Assembly: GCA_004298335.1 (NCBI GenBank)
Contig: SCTG01000026.1
Coordinates: forward strand, 1 to 42,271
Source of the DNA: Nitrospirota bacterium
Lineage (GTDB): Bacteria; Nitrospirota; Nitrospiria; Nitrospirales; NS-4
Direction: 5' to 3'
Length of the DNA stretch: 42,271 nt
The position numbers and the translations under genes were made by a program. The notes under the pieces are model-generated. The model saw only the letters and a program-made list of their open reading frames with translations. It was not told the DNA's origin and did not search any database. Shown one piece after another: positions 21,944 to 30,269 of the stretch (positions are counted from its first letter, which is position 1; every line of letters starts with the position of its first letter).

Positions 21944-22237
21944 ATGCCGGAGAACATTTGGAACCCGTGGAGAATGATGGCGTTGGGCCTCCTCCTGGTG
22001 GGCGCGACCGTGCTGGTCACGACTCTTGTGATGGGGTATCGGGGAGTTCCGTGGGAACTCGCCCCGAGCCGGTCGCTGATGCATTCGAATGGCCCGGTGC
22101 GCGCGGTGGCGGTGCCGAATCAAATCGATGTGGGAGAGTGCAACGCCTCCGCCCGGCATCGGACCTGGAGCAGCATGGCGGCCGGTTCCGAATACGAATC
22201 CGCCTATCGGTTCTGCATGCATCAGAAGGGATACTGA
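21944..22237 (+). CDS. small membrane protein with paired cysteines
   Basis: 97 residues from the ATG at 21944 (GGAGGAACG before it). The helix WRMMALGLLLVGATVLVTTL anchors it. The outer part carries two cysteines in GECNASARHR and in the terminal YESAYRFCMHQKGY, a spacing that could form one disulfide. I do not recognise a named family. It lies 32 bases after the exported-protein gene and 18 before the next small membrane gene, in one transcription unit. Confidence 0.65.
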   Translation: MPENIWNPWRMMALGLLLVGATVLVTTLVMGYRGVPWELAPSRSLMHSNGPVRAVAVPNQIDVGECNASARHRTWSSMAAGSEYESAYRFCMHQKGY

Positions 22238-22255
22238 CGAAGAGGGGGTGGGCGC

Positions 22256-22444
22256 GTGGAACTATTGCTTGACGGACTGCAACTCGTGGGTTTTCTGCTG
22301 GTGGCCGTCGCCATTCTGTCTGTCCTGGCGGCGGGCGCCATCGGGCTTGCGGTTTTCCGGTACATGACCGATCGGAAGATCGTGATCGTCCAGGGCTCCA
22401 AGCGTTCCCGGGAGGCCCAGGCTCCCGTTATTGAGAACGCGTGA
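22256..22444 (+). CDS. 62-residue membrane protein (resembles the 40-residue one at 11050)
   Basis: GTG start with GAGGGGG before it. The product begins MELLLDGLQLVGFLLVAVAI, continues as one or two helices, and ends in a short basic cytoplasmic tail (RYMTDRKIVIVQGSKRSREA). D-G-LQLVGFL aligns with D-E-LQLAGFL at 11050. Function is unknown. It is the last small gene before the palindrome at 22550. Confidence 0.6.
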   Translation: MELLLDGLQLVGFLLVAVAILSVLAAGAIGLAVFRYMTDRKIVIVQGSKRSREAQAPVIENA

Positions 22445-22549
22445 AAAAGAGGACAAACGGGACATAGACAAGGATTGTCGGGCGCGGCGGCGGACATGTG
22501 GTGCAAGGCATGGCAAAACCTATGAAATCGGCAAGCGTGGCCGCCCGTC

Positions 22550-22565
22550 TTCGACCAAAGTCGAA
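22550..22565. promoter_or_regulatory. palindrome TTCGAC-CAAA-GTCGAA (instance E)
   Basis: Six-base perfect arms, 50 bases before the PA2779-family start codon. This close position suits a promoter-proximal operator and suggests that the PA2779/PA2778 genes have their own promoter, separate from the sigma-54 unit upstream. Confidence 0.55.
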
Positions 22566-22615
22566 TGGATGACTTCCGGGGCGCTCTGCTAGAGAGCTGG
22601 GACGGAGGTGATCGT

Positions 22616-23041
22616 ATGCGAAACATGTTGCGACTGACGGTGTTCACGCAGGTGCTGGTGTGGACCGTGGTGGTGACCACCCTCGTCGTGGGGGTGTTCC
22701 CGCCTGAAGTCCAGGCAATGCTGGCCCCCCCCTCGGCGACGACGGGTGAGGCGGGTACGGGGCTGGAGCGGGCTGCCGATCTACAAAAGATCCAGAGCGT
22801 GCTGGAGGCCAAGGTCGTCAGTCAGCGCTTGGCGGACTACGGCTTGAGTCCGGAAGAGATCAGTGCGCGCGTGCATCGGCTCTCGGACGCCCAACTGCAT
22901 CAACTGGCGACGCAGATCGATGCGATGATCCCTGCCGGTGATGCCGGCTTCGGCATCGTGGTCACGCTGCTGGTCATCGCCATCCTGGCCGTCATTCTGA
23001 TCTATCTGTTGGGACACCGGATTTCGGTCACCAAGGCGTGA
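22616..23041 (+). CDS. PA2779-family membrane protein
   Basis: 141 residues from the ATG at 22616, which has a textbook ribosome site (GGAGGTGAT). There is an N-terminal helix (TVFTQVLVWTVVVTTLVVGV), a periplasmic helical part with QRLADYGLSPEEISARVHRL, and a C-terminal helix (GIVVTLLVIAILAVILIYLL). This plan, and the gene directly downstream, identify the PA2779 family of unknown function, which usually neighbours the PA2778-type cysteine peptidase. An earlier in-frame ATG at 22565 overlaps the palindrome and is unlikely. The stop overlaps the next start (GTGA). Confidence 0.8.
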   Translation: MRNMLRLTVFTQVLVWTVVVTTLVVGVFPPEVQAMLAPPSATTGEAGTGLERAADLQKIQSVLEAKVVSQRLADYGLSPEEISARVHRLSDAQLHQLATQIDAMIPAGDAGFGIVVTLLVIAILAVILIYLLGHRISVTKA

Positions 23042-23682
23042 GGACCCGATCCGCGATGCGGGGAGGAACCGTCTGCGCGCGGCGTCCCGGGACTGGTCGG
23101 GGGGCGCCGGGGCTGATCGTGGGGGCGTGGTGTCTCCTGATGATCCTCGGCTGCGCGGGGCCGACGCCCGCGATCCGCACTGCGAACGTGCCGGCGCAGT
23201 CAGATGGGGAGCGCCGCCACGTCGCCGTCCCGTTTTTTCCGGACGATACCGACCAATGCGGGCCCGCGGTCCTTGCCAGCGTCCTGACCTATTGGGGTTT
23301 CAAGACCGATCCCGTGGCGCTGAAGGAAGAAATCTACCTGCCGAAAGTGAAAGGCACCCTGCCGCTGGATCTCCTGTTGGCGGCGCAGGCGCGCGGCTTG
23401 CGGGCCGATATCTACCAGGGGAGCCTGAACAATATAAAGGCCGAGCTGGATGCGGGCCACCCGGTCGTGGCGCTCCTGGACTTGGGCTACCCGATCTTTC
23501 CGCAAGGGCATTTCGTCGTCATCACCGGTTACGACGACGCGCGTCGGGGCGTGTACGTCCATTCCGGTCTCGCGCGAGACCTGCTCCTACCCTACGAGCG
23601 CTTCCTGCAGAGCTGGGAGAAGACGGGGCGGTGGACGCTCCTGGTCGTGCCGTCGGAGGAACGTATGAGGGCGCACGTATGA
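23038..23682 (+). CDS. PA2778-type C39-like cysteine peptidase lipoprotein
   Basis: 214 residues. A lipoprotein signal ends at Cys39 (LMILGC). The peptidase core has the nucleophile Cys74 in DDTDQCGPAVLASVL, His158 in FPQGHFVVITGYDD and an acidic residue just after. This is the C39-like fold. PA2778 proteins normally fuse this domain to TPR repeats; here the TPR part is a separate gene overlapping by 4 bases. The substrate is unknown; the membrane-anchored PA2779 partner is the obvious candidate. The GTG at 23038 overlaps the previous stop. ATG 23056 is an alternative. Confidence 0.8.
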   Translation: MRTRSAMRGGTVCARRPGTGRGAPGLIVGAWCLLMILGCAGPTPAIRTANVPAQSDGERRHVAVPFFPDDTDQCGPAVLASVLTYWGFKTDPVALKEEIYLPKVKGTLPLDLLLAAQARGLRADIYQGSLNNIKAELDAGHPVVALLDLGYPIFPQGHFVVITGYDDARRGVYVHSGLARDLLLPYERFLQSWEKTGRWTLLVVPSEERMRAHV

Positions 23683-24281
23683 CGAAACGCGGGCGGGCCT
23701 GGCTGTGGATCGTTGTGCTGGCGGTATGGGCGGGAGGGCTACTCGGGTGTTCGGGTTTGCCGCGGATTGTCATCCTGCACGATCCCTTGACGCCGCAAGA
23801 GCACGTGACGCTGGGGGAGTCCTATCAGGCCAGGGGGCTGGGGGATCTGGCGACCCGTGAATTCGAAGCCGCGTTGCATCGAGAAGCGGAGTTCGTTCCG
23901 GCCCTCATCGGGTTGGGCAATCTCGCGTATGCAACGAACGCGTTCGAAGAGTCTGCAGAGTTTTATCGACGGGCCTTGGCGGCCGTGCCCGGCCACCCGG
24001 GCGCCAGCAACAACCTCGCGCTGGTCTACCTGGCGAGCGGCGCGCGGCTCGACGAGGCGGAACGGCTGGCCCGAAGCGCCGTCGAGCTCGAGGGAACGGT
24101 CCGTCCCTATGCGCTGGACACTCTGGCCAGGATCTACACGCAACAGGGGCGCTACCGTGAGGCGGCTCGCGCGCTTGAGGAAGCGGCGGCGCTGATCCCC
24201 GCAGACAACAGGGGGTTTCACGAGCAGTTGAGCCGGTCCCAGCATGAACTCTCGGCTGCGTCTTCACGCCCGACGAATTAG
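23679..24281 (+). CDS. TPR lipoprotein (detached C-terminal half of PA2778)
   Basis: 200 residues. The signal peptide ends in the lipobox GGLLGC. Three to four TPR units follow (LGESYQARGLGDLATREFEA, LGNLAYATNAFEESAEFYRR, NNLALVYLASGARLDEAERL and a last one near 150-185). It overlaps the peptidase gene (ATGA). In PA2778 the same repeats are fused behind the peptidase, so the two proteins very likely act together at the membrane. Confidence 0.8.
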   Translation: MTKRGRAWLWIVVLAVWAGGLLGCSGLPRIVILHDPLTPQEHVTLGESYQARGLGDLATREFEAALHREAEFVPALIGLGNLAYATNAFEESAEFYRRALAAVPGHPGASNNLALVYLASGARLDEAERLARSAVELEGTVRPYALDTLARIYTQQGRYREAARALEEAAALIPADNRGFHEQLSRSQHELSAASSRPTN

Positions 24282-24366
24282 GGAGAAGTTGTATCTTGAC
24301 CTTCCCGACCGGGCGGCACAGGTTGGGGAGAGCCGAGTCTATGAACGAGAGGCCGCCGGTTCTTAA

Positions 24367-24864
24367 TTGGACAAGCCCCGCCAGCTTTCGTCTCTTGCTG
24401 TCGCCGCGTTCCTGGTCGTGTTGACGGCCTGTCCGTCAATGTTGCCGGCTCCGAGTTATCGTACGCTCGCCAAGCGGGCCGACAGCTTGGGCGTCGCCTG
24501 CAATCAGGCCGCCGCGCGCTTTGCCGCCGCTCCAAGCGGGGAGACGCGCCAGGAGCTGCAGGGGCGACTCACGGAGCTGAACGAGGCACTGATCGAGACA
24601 TCCGGGTACGAACAGGAGGCCCGGCGCGCCAACTCCACGGACCTTATTGACGCCAACCGCGCGTTTCTTGAGACGGGGCGGGCATGGGCGAACTGTTCCC
24701 TCCAATACAACGCGGTTCTTGTCGTCACCGGAGAGCGTGACGCGGCCCGTCACAACTATGAAGGGTTGCTCGCCCGGCTGGCCGGCCCCCAGTTTGTCGC
24801 AGAACGACGGCGGATTCAGGCGGCGATGAACGAGCTCGGCCCGGTGCCTGTATTACCCCCTTAA
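24367..24864 (+). CDS. small lipoprotein of unknown function
   Basis: 165 residues. The signal peptide SLAVAAFLVVLTAC gives a clear lipobox. The mature part is helical, alanine- and arginine-rich, with two further cysteines (GVACNQAAARF and AWANCSLQYN). The only start in frame ahead of the signal is a TTG directly after a stop codon, with GAGAGG some 15 bases upstream, so the start is uncertain. It follows the TPR gene by 85 bases on the same strand and may share its transcript. No family recognised. Confidence 0.6.
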   Translation: MDKPRQLSSLAVAAFLVVLTACPSMLPAPSYRTLAKRADSLGVACNQAAARFAAAPSGETRQELQGRLTELNEALIETSGYEQEARRANSTDLIDANRAFLETGRAWANCSLQYNAVLVVTGERDAARHNYEGLLARLAGPQFVAERRRIQAAMNELGPVPVLPP

Positions 24865-24886
24865 ATCAGGGCCGGCCGGTTCCGTT

Positions 24887-25615
24887 TTACGGCAGGATGA
24901 CGGCCTCTTCGGAATACCCGAGTGTGCGCAAGATTTCTTCCAGGGCTTCAACCATGGGAGGAGGCCCGCAGAGGAAGACAATCGTACCCGGACCGGGAGG
25001 AGGGAGTTGCGCGCGCAGGATGTCGGCGGTGACCCGCCCGACTCCTTGAATCCACCCGGGAGGCGGCTGCTCGAGCACGTGATAGCAGTGAAAATTCCTG
25101 TGCTCGCGGACGTCCCGCTCCCATTCCTTCCGAAAGATGATGTCCGCGTCGGTCTTATTGGAGAAGATCAGGAACAACTCGACGTCGAGCCCCTTCGCCA
25201 GAATCCAGCGAATGATGGCGATCATCGGCGTGATGCCGGTCCCGCCGGCCACGAACCCGACCTTCTTCGCCATCCCATCCACCCAGTGGCCGCCCGCGTT
25301 CGGACCGCTCATCAGCACGGTGTCGCCAATCTTCTGGTCGTGGATGTGCCTGGACACGATCCCGGCCTCGTAGCGCTTGACGGTCAGCGCAAAGGAGCCC
25401 ACCGTGCCCGGAAGGGAGGATGGTGTGTAGGGACGTTTGACCGCCTTGCCGTTGGCCGTGGCGTGCACGAAGAGGTGGTCGCCGGGCAGCATGTCGAGGG
25501 TGGCGTGCTCGGGCAGCGCGAAGTGGAAGGTCTTGGTGTCATGGGTATCCGCATCGATCGCCGCGATCCGGTAGGGGCTCGGCGTTTTGGTCTTGATGCG
25601 CGTGACGGCGTCCAC
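24887..25615 (-). CDS. FAD/NAD(P)-binding ferredoxin-reductase-type oxidoreductase
   Basis: 242 residues. FAD site RPYTPSS (61-67), a second flavin/phosphate segment GPNAGGH, the NAD(P) site VAGGTGITPMIAIIR (about 122-136) and the terminal CGPPPMVEALEE. This is the FNR/cytochrome-b5-reductase superfamily. There is no iron-sulfur or heme domain, so it needs a separate electron acceptor, which is not evident nearby. No signal peptide, so it is cytoplasmic. It is convergent with the lipoprotein gene and divergent from the SRP RNA. Confidence 0.82.
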   Translation of the reverse strand: MDAVTRIKTKTPSPYRIAAIDADTHDTKTFHFALPEHATLDMLPGDHLFVHATANGKAVKRPYTPSSLPGTVGSFALTVKRYEAGIVSRHIHDQKIGDTVLMSGPNAGGHWVDGMAKKVGFVAGGTGITPMIAIIRWILAKGLDVELFLIFSNKTDADIIFRKEWERDVREHRNFHCYHVLEQPPPGWIQGVGRVTADILRAQLPPPGPGTIVFLCGPPPMVEALEEILRTLGYSEEAVILP

Positions 25616-25762
25616 GGGATGCCCGCATCATACGAAACCAGCTCGGCTGGGGCAACTTGATTTCCGTAGGCCGGTCATTTAGAGTCCCAACGAGGGTTGG
25701 GTCGTTCCCTGTTACTTCCCTGCCGTGGCGGGATGACGCCACCATCCGATTTGATTTACAAA

Positions 25763-25864
25763 GGGGCCGGGCCCTGTGCAAAAGAAACCTTTGAACCCCG
25801 CCAGGTCCGGAAGGAAGCAACGGTAAGGAGGCCCTTCTTTGTGCCGCAGGATCACCTGGCCCCC
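25763..25864 (+). ncRNA. ffs: 4.5S signal recognition particle RNA (small bacterial type)
   Basis: The hallmark apical segment CCAGGTCCGGAAGGAAGCAA (25801-25820) contains the GGAAG tetraloop region and symmetric loop that bind Ffh. Its 3' partner strand and the terminal helix pair: GGGGCC at 25763 with GGCCCC ending at 25864. The size of about 102 bases fits the hairpin-only type. It lies just upstream of dnaX, a common arrangement. Exact ends are estimated from the terminal helix. Confidence 0.92.
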
Positions 25865-25893
25865 GTTTTCCCGACAGCGTTTTTAAAGGTCTA

Positions 25894-27588
25894 ATGGATT
25901 ACCAGGTCTCCGCCCGCAAGCATCGCCCGATGACCTTCGCTGAGGTCACCGGCCAGGCCCACGTCGTCAAAACGCTCACCAACGCGCTCGCGTCGGGCCG
26001 CACGGCCCACGCCTACCTGTTCTCCGGCATGCGGGGGGTCGGCAAGACGACCATGGCCCGCATCCTGGCCAAGGCCCTCAATTGCGACAAGGGCCCCACG
26101 CCGACGCCTTGTCTCAAATGCGCGAGCTGTCAAGAGATCGGCTCGGGGACGTCGTTCGACGTGATGGAGATCGACGGCGCCTCCAGCAACAGCGTGGACG
26201 ACGTCCGCGAGATGCGCGAGACCATTAAGACCGGCCCGGCCCGCGGCCGCTACCGGGTCTACATCATCGACGAAGTCCATATGCTCTCGACGGCCGCCTT
26301 CAACGCCCTGCTCAAAACGCTGGAGGAGCCGCCCGGGCACGTGGTCTTCGTGTTCGCCACCACGGAAGCGCACAAGATTCCCCAGACCATCCTGTCCCGT
26401 TGCCAGCACTTCACCTTCCGGCGGATTCCCCGGCGCGAGATCATCGACACGCTCCAGCGGGTGGCGAAGGCGGAAGGGATCGCCGTTGATGAGCGCAGCC
26501 TGAGCGCGCTTGCGCGCGTCTCCGACGGGAGCATGCGGGACGCGCTGAGCCTGATGGATCAGGCCGTGGCCTTCGGGGGAAAGAGTGTCGCGGCGGCCGA
26601 TCTGATGACCTTGCTGGGCTCGGTTCCCCACGAACTGCTCCGCGGGGTGCTCGATGCGACCCTGGCGCGCGACGCGGCGGGCGCGCTCCGCTCGCTGGCG
26701 GCCGTGCAGGATCACGGTTGCGACGTGCGCCAGTTCTCCGGCGAACTCATGGAGCATGTCCGCAACCTCCTGGTCGCCAAGGTGGTGGCCGATGCCGGCG
26801 ACCTGATCGAACTCGGCCCGGAAGAACAGGCGGAGATCAAAGCCGACGCCGGACGCCTCTCCCTGGACCACATCCAGGAACTGTTTCGCGTCTTCCTGGA
26901 GGCCGAGGACGGGATTCGGACCAGCCAGCATCCCTGGTACGTCGTCGAGATGGCCGTCGTGAGGGCCTGCCGTGTCGGAAGCGAACAGGCCGGCGCACCC
27001 CCTGCGCGCCCGGACGCCAAGGCACCTGTGCCCCAGGCTCAGCCCGCGCGCCCGGTCGCGCCTCCGGCCCCCAAGGCGGCCGCGCCCAAAGCGGCCGCGC
27101 CGGCGCAGGTCGAACGATCGAAACCGGCGGAGCGTTCTCCGCAGGCCGGCTCTTCAGCGCCGGTTGTCCTGGTGTGGGAGGACGTGGTGGCACGGGTGCA
27201 GGCCGAGCGGCCCAACATCGGCGCGTTTCTCGAACATTCGACGCTGGTCGGCATCGCGGGCGACATGGTGACGATCGGTTTTCCCGCCTCGGCCGGCGTG
27301 TCGCTGAAGATGATCCAGCAGGAGGCCTCCCAACAGGCGGTGGCGGACGCGTGCGCGGCGATGGCGGGCCGGGGCGTCCGGCTGCGCCTGGTGACGCTGG
27401 ACGGCGGGGCGTCGGCGCCGACGGTGGCGGACCTCCGGCGCGAGCGCGACACGAAGACGGAGCGCCACCTGCGTGATGAAGTGCTGGCCAATCCGCTCGT
27501 GAAGGAGGTCCTGTCGGTCTTCGGCGGCGAGGTCAAGGACGTGCGGCGGAACCAGGCCGGTGCGGACCGGCAGCCCAAGGGAGACTGA
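25894..27588 (+). CDS. dnaX: DNA polymerase III gamma/tau subunit
   Basis: 564 residues. AAA+ clamp-loader domain with Walker A SGMRGVGKTTMARIL (44-58), a four-cysteine zinc module (Cys64, 73, 76, 79), Walker B VYIIDEVHML and the sensor region TTEAHKIPQTILSRCQHF. A Pro/Ala/Lys-rich linker follows (about 370-415), then a C-terminal domain for polymerase contact. I see no A-rich slippery run like the E. coli frameshift site, so a separate short gamma form is not indicated. It forms the conserved dnaX-ybaB-recR operon. Confidence 0.95.
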   Translation: MDYQVSARKHRPMTFAEVTGQAHVVKTLTNALASGRTAHAYLFSGMRGVGKTTMARILAKALNCDKGPTPTPCLKCASCQEIGSGTSFDVMEIDGASSNSVDDVREMRETIKTGPARGRYRVYIIDEVHMLSTAAFNALLKTLEEPPGHVVFVFATTEAHKIPQTILSRCQHFTFRRIPRREIIDTLQRVAKAEGIAVDERSLSALARVSDGSMRDALSLMDQAVAFGGKSVAAADLMTLLGSVPHELLRGVLDATLARDAAGALRSLAAVQDHGCDVRQFSGELMEHVRNLLVAKVVADAGDLIELGPEEQAEIKADAGRLSLDHIQELFRVFLEAEDGIRTSQHPWYVVEMAVVRACRVGSEQAGAPPARPDAKAPVPQAQPARPVAPPAPKAAAPKAAAPAQVERSKPAERSPQAGSSAPVVLVWEDVVARVQAERPNIGAFLEHSTLVGIAGDMVTIGFPASAGVSLKMIQQEASQQAVADACAAMAGRGVRLRLVTLDGGASAPTVADLRRERDTKTERHLRDEVLANPLVKEVLSVFGGEVKDVRRNQAGADRQPKGD

Positions 27589-27589
27589 G

Positions 27590-27928
27590 ATGGCCGACAA
27601 GGGAATGTTCGGGGGAATGGGGAATCTCGGCAACATCATGAAGCAGGCCCAGGCCATGCAGGAGCGTCTCGCCAAGGTGCAGGCGGAGGTGGCGACGAAG
27701 ACCGTGCAGGCGTCGTCGGGCGGGGGCATGGTGAGCGTTGTTGCGAACGGCGGGCTGGAGATTGTCTCGGTGACGATCGATCCGGAAGTCGTCAAGTCCA
27801 ACGACGCCGAGATGCTGCAGGACCTCGTGGTCGCGGCCACGAATGAGGCCCTCCGGAAGGCGCGCGAGATGGTGGCGGAAGAGATGAAGGGGGTCACGGG
27901 GGGGCTCCAGATTCCGGGACTGTTCTAG
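27590..27928 (+). CDS. ybaB: YbaB/EbfC-family nucleoid-associated protein
   Basis: 112 residues starting MADKGMFGGMGNLGNIMKQA, with the helix QAMQERLAKVQAEV, the sheet region GGGMVSVVANGGLEIVSVTI, and the helical end REMVAEEMKGVTGGLQIPGL. This is a DNA-binding dimer family almost always placed between dnaX and recR, as here (one base after dnaX, two before recR). The ATG at 27590 is preferred over an in-frame start inside dnaX. Confidence 0.93.
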   Translation: MADKGMFGGMGNLGNIMKQAQAMQERLAKVQAEVATKTVQASSGGGMVSVVANGGLEIVSVTIDPEVVKSNDAEMLQDLVVAATNEALRKAREMVAEEMKGVTGGLQIPGLF

Positions 27929-27930
27929 GC

Positions 27931-28527
27931 ATGGATCGGAACGGCATTCTCGATGAACTGGTGCGGGAGCTCACCAGCCTGCCCGGCATCGGCCGGAAGA
28001 CCGCGCAGCGGCTCGCGTTTCACATCCTCAAACAGCCGAGCGAAGATGCCGAGCGCCTTATCCGGACGATCCGCGCAGTCAAGGAGAAGCTGGGGCTCTG
28101 CCGCCAGTGCCGCAACATCGCCGAGGGCGAGCTCTGCGACATCTGCCGGGACCCGACGCGGGACGCGACGCGGGTCGTGGTGGTGGAGGACGTCACCACG
28201 CTGCACGCGCTCGAGCGGACGGGCGGATACAAGGGGCTCTATCACGTGCTGGCCGGGGCGCTCTCGCCACTGGACGGCGTGGGGCCGGCCGACATCAGAA
28301 CCCAGGACCTCGTGGATCGGATCGCGCAGAGCAAGGTCGAGGAGGTGATCGTGGCCACGTCGCCGACCATCGAGGGCGAGGCGACGGCCATTTACCTGTC
28401 GCGTCTGATCAAGCCCTTCGGGATTCGCATCAGCCGGATCGCCTGCGGGGTGCCGGTGGGCATGGACCTGGAATACGCCGACGAGGTGACCTTGATCAAG
28501 TCGCTGGACGGCCGCCGGGAAATCTAG
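27931..28527 (+). CDS. recR: recombination mediator RecR
   Basis: 198 residues, the usual length. Helix-hairpin-helix (LPGIGRKTAQRLAFHIL, about 17-33), a four-cysteine zinc finger (CRQCRNIAEGELCDIC), Toprim domain (VVVVEDVTTLHALE, then ATSPTIEGEATAIYL) and the C-terminal Walker-B-like segment ending LDGRREI. It works with RecO/RecF to load RecA on gapped DNA. Last gene of the dnaX operon, with 6 bases to the convergent lipoprotein gene. Confidence 0.95.
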   Translation: MDRNGILDELVRELTSLPGIGRKTAQRLAFHILKQPSEDAERLIRTIRAVKEKLGLCRQCRNIAEGELCDICRDPTRDATRVVVVEDVTTLHALERTGGYKGLYHVLAGALSPLDGVGPADIRTQDLVDRIAQSKVEEVIVATSPTIEGEATAIYLSRLIKPFGIRISRIACGVPVGMDLEYADEVTLIKSLDGRREI

Positions 28528-28533
28528 CCGCCG

Positions 28534-29655
28534 TTATTTTCCCGCTTTTCGCAGCGCCTCAATCCGCTTCTTCGCCTTCCCAATTCGTTCTTGCTCGCCC
28601 GGGGTGTCTTCCGTGTAGGCGAGATAATTCTCGTAAGCCGTGAGGGCCCGGCGCGGCTGGGTGTCCTCGATGGCTTCCGCCAGGTTGAAGTGCGCGTCCG
28701 CGTAGTTCGGCTTGAGGCCGATGGCCGTCTGGAAGGTTTCCGCGGCGCGCGCCCTGTCCCCCATGAGCGCGTAGACCTTGCCCAGATGGTTGACGACATC
28801 GGGGATCGACGGGCGGATCTTCAGCGAGCTTTCGATGGCCGACACCGCCTGCGGCAGGAGGCCTTTGTCCCGATAGGAAAGGCCCAGCCGGTGCTGGGCT
28901 TCGGCTTGGTAGAGCGGCTCGCTCAGGCCGATCTCGATGGCCCGCTGATAGGCTTCGATGGCGACGGCGATGGCTTTTTCCACGCAATGGCCGACACGGG
29001 CGACTTCTCCTTTGGCGAAATGCTGACGGGCGATGTAATCCCGGCTTTCACTGTCGGCCGGCCCGTAGACGGCCCTGGGCGTGGCCCTCGCCGTCTGATG
29101 AATGCGGAGCAAGTAGTCCGGCTTGTAGGCCGAGAGCAGCGGGGCGTAGGAGGTCAGCACGGTCGAATCGACATAGAGGAACGGGCGCTCTTTCTGCGGG
29201 ATCACGATGGCCCGCCCGCTCACGCGCGCGCCCTGGTCGCCATAGAGACGTCCGGAGCGGCCCCCGGGGCTTCGTTCCGCGGCTCCGGCCGGAAGGAGAA
29301 ATTCCGTCGGGATCTGCTTGGCTATCCAGGCCGCGTAATCGGGCTGGGTGGCGAGATCGAGCCCTTCATAGAGGATGCCGACATAGCCGATCAGAAGGCC
29401 CCGGTCGTCGAAAAACAGGTGGTATTCGCTCTCGCGGCCGGCCGTCTGCCGGTAGACGGTGATTTCTTCTCCGAGCCCCCAAGCCGCGCGCTCGGTCCGG
29501 CGTCCCGCTTCGTTCAGGAGGACGGTTTCCCGGCGGTCGCACAGGTTCCAGGGAGAGGCCGGTGTGATGCGGGGCCCGAGCTGCGCTTCAGCAGGGGATG
29601 CCGGGGGGCCGCCGCCGCATGCCGTCAGCAGGCAGAGGAGGCCCCCCGCGATCAC
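28534..29655 (-). CDS. TPR-repeat lipoprotein
   Basis: 373 residues. The lipobox CLLTACGGG lies near the start. The middle part is not recognised (residues about 40-210, including GRLYGDQGARVSGRAIVIPQ). TPR repeats fill the last 140 residues (YQRAIEIGLSEPLYQAEAQH, LGKVYALMGDRARAAETFQT, PNYADAHFNLAEAIEDT). The only conventional start is a GTG at 29655, which leaves an unusually short signal without basic residues; a rarer upstream start may be used. It follows another lipoprotein gene by 54 bases. Confidence 0.75.
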   Translation of the reverse strand: MIAGGLLCLLTACGGGPPASPAEAQLGPRITPASPWNLCDRRETVLLNEAGRRTERAAWGLGEEITVYRQTAGRESEYHLFFDDRGLLIGYVGILYEGLDLATQPDYAAWIAKQIPTEFLLPAGAAERSPGGRSGRLYGDQGARVSGRAIVIPQKERPFLYVDSTVLTSYAPLLSAYKPDYLLRIHQTARATPRAVYGPADSESRDYIARQHFAKGEVARVGHCVEKAIAVAIEAYQRAIEIGLSEPLYQAEAQHRLGLSYRDKGLLPQAVSAIESSLKIRPSIPDVVNHLGKVYALMGDRARAAETFQTAIGLKPNYADAHFNLAEAIEDTQPRRALTAYENYLAYTEDTPGEQERIGKAKKRIEALRKAGK

Positions 29656-29709
29656 GCAGGAACGGAGTGACTTGGGAGTACCGAAAACCAGCGGACTACA
29701 GCAGGCTGC

Positions 29710-30126
29710 TTATGGAGCCGGAGGCGGAGGCGATTGCGCTTCCCGGGCTTTTTTCGCGTCCTCGTACTGCTGGTGCTGATAGTAGAATGTGTCCCAGCTG
29801 TACTGGGATTTGGGGAAGCGTTGCCGGTAAAGATTGTCCTGATTGGTGTAGCCGAAGAGTTCCGGTTCCTGCGTCGCCAGCAAATAGAACGGTTGGTTGA
29901 CGAGGAGATCTCCCGCGACGCCGATGGGATTCAGAAAGAACGCAAACCACCGCACGGGGTGCCCGCCGTCCCAATCGCGGGTGATCAATCCTTCGTCAAG
30001 TCCGACCGGCAAGTCCTGCGGTCTGGGCGTGGGATACACGTCCGTGGACATTCCCGGAGCGTTGCAGCCAGCGAGGCCCAGCGCTGCCCCGAGCAGGATC
30101 GCCATCAAGCTTCGCGTGAGTAACAT
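29710..30126 (-). CDS. lipoprotein with Tyr/Gln/Pro-rich C-terminus
   Basis: 138 residues from the ATG at 30126 (GGGAGG seven bases before; a second ATG at 30147 lacks one). Signal MLLTRSLMAILLGAALGLAG then Cys. The mature part has WDGGHPVRWFAFFLNPIGVA and DLLVNQPFYLLATQEPELFG, and ends in SQYSWDTFYYQHQQYEDAKK plus a proline run. No family recognised. Probably co-transcribed with the TPR lipoprotein. Confidence 0.7.
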   Translation of the reverse strand: MLLTRSLMAILLGAALGLAGCNAPGMSTDVYPTPRPQDLPVGLDEGLITRDWDGGHPVRWFAFFLNPIGVAGDLLVNQPFYLLATQEPELFGYTNQDNLYRQRFPKSQYSWDTFYYQHQQYEDAKKAREAQSPPPPAP

Positions 30127-30228
30127 GTCCAGCCTCCCTTTCATCAAACTGGTATCACTGGCAAGGAGTGTATCAAAAGGAACCCTTACTGTCTAGGAAA
30201 AAAATAAAGCGGGAAAGGTATTGAATAT

Positions 30229-30253
30229 CCAGCATGTTTGATCGAAATGCTGG
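30229..30253 (-). terminator. hairpin downstream of tRNA-Val
   Basis: CCAGCAT and ATGCTGG form a 7-base-pair stem with an 11-base loop, 17 bases past the tRNA 3' end. On the minus strand a T-rich stretch (CTTTATTTTTTT) follows about 35 bases later, so this is a processing or weak termination element rather than a classic terminator. Confidence 0.35.
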
Positions 30254-30269
30254 CCCAACAAGTTCGGGG

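Noticed and set aside
25894..27588. Programmed frameshift in dnaX making a short gamma subunit.
   Set aside because: No A-AAA-AAG type slippery run with a following stem was seen in the linker region; the Pro/Ala/Lys repeat is GC-rich.
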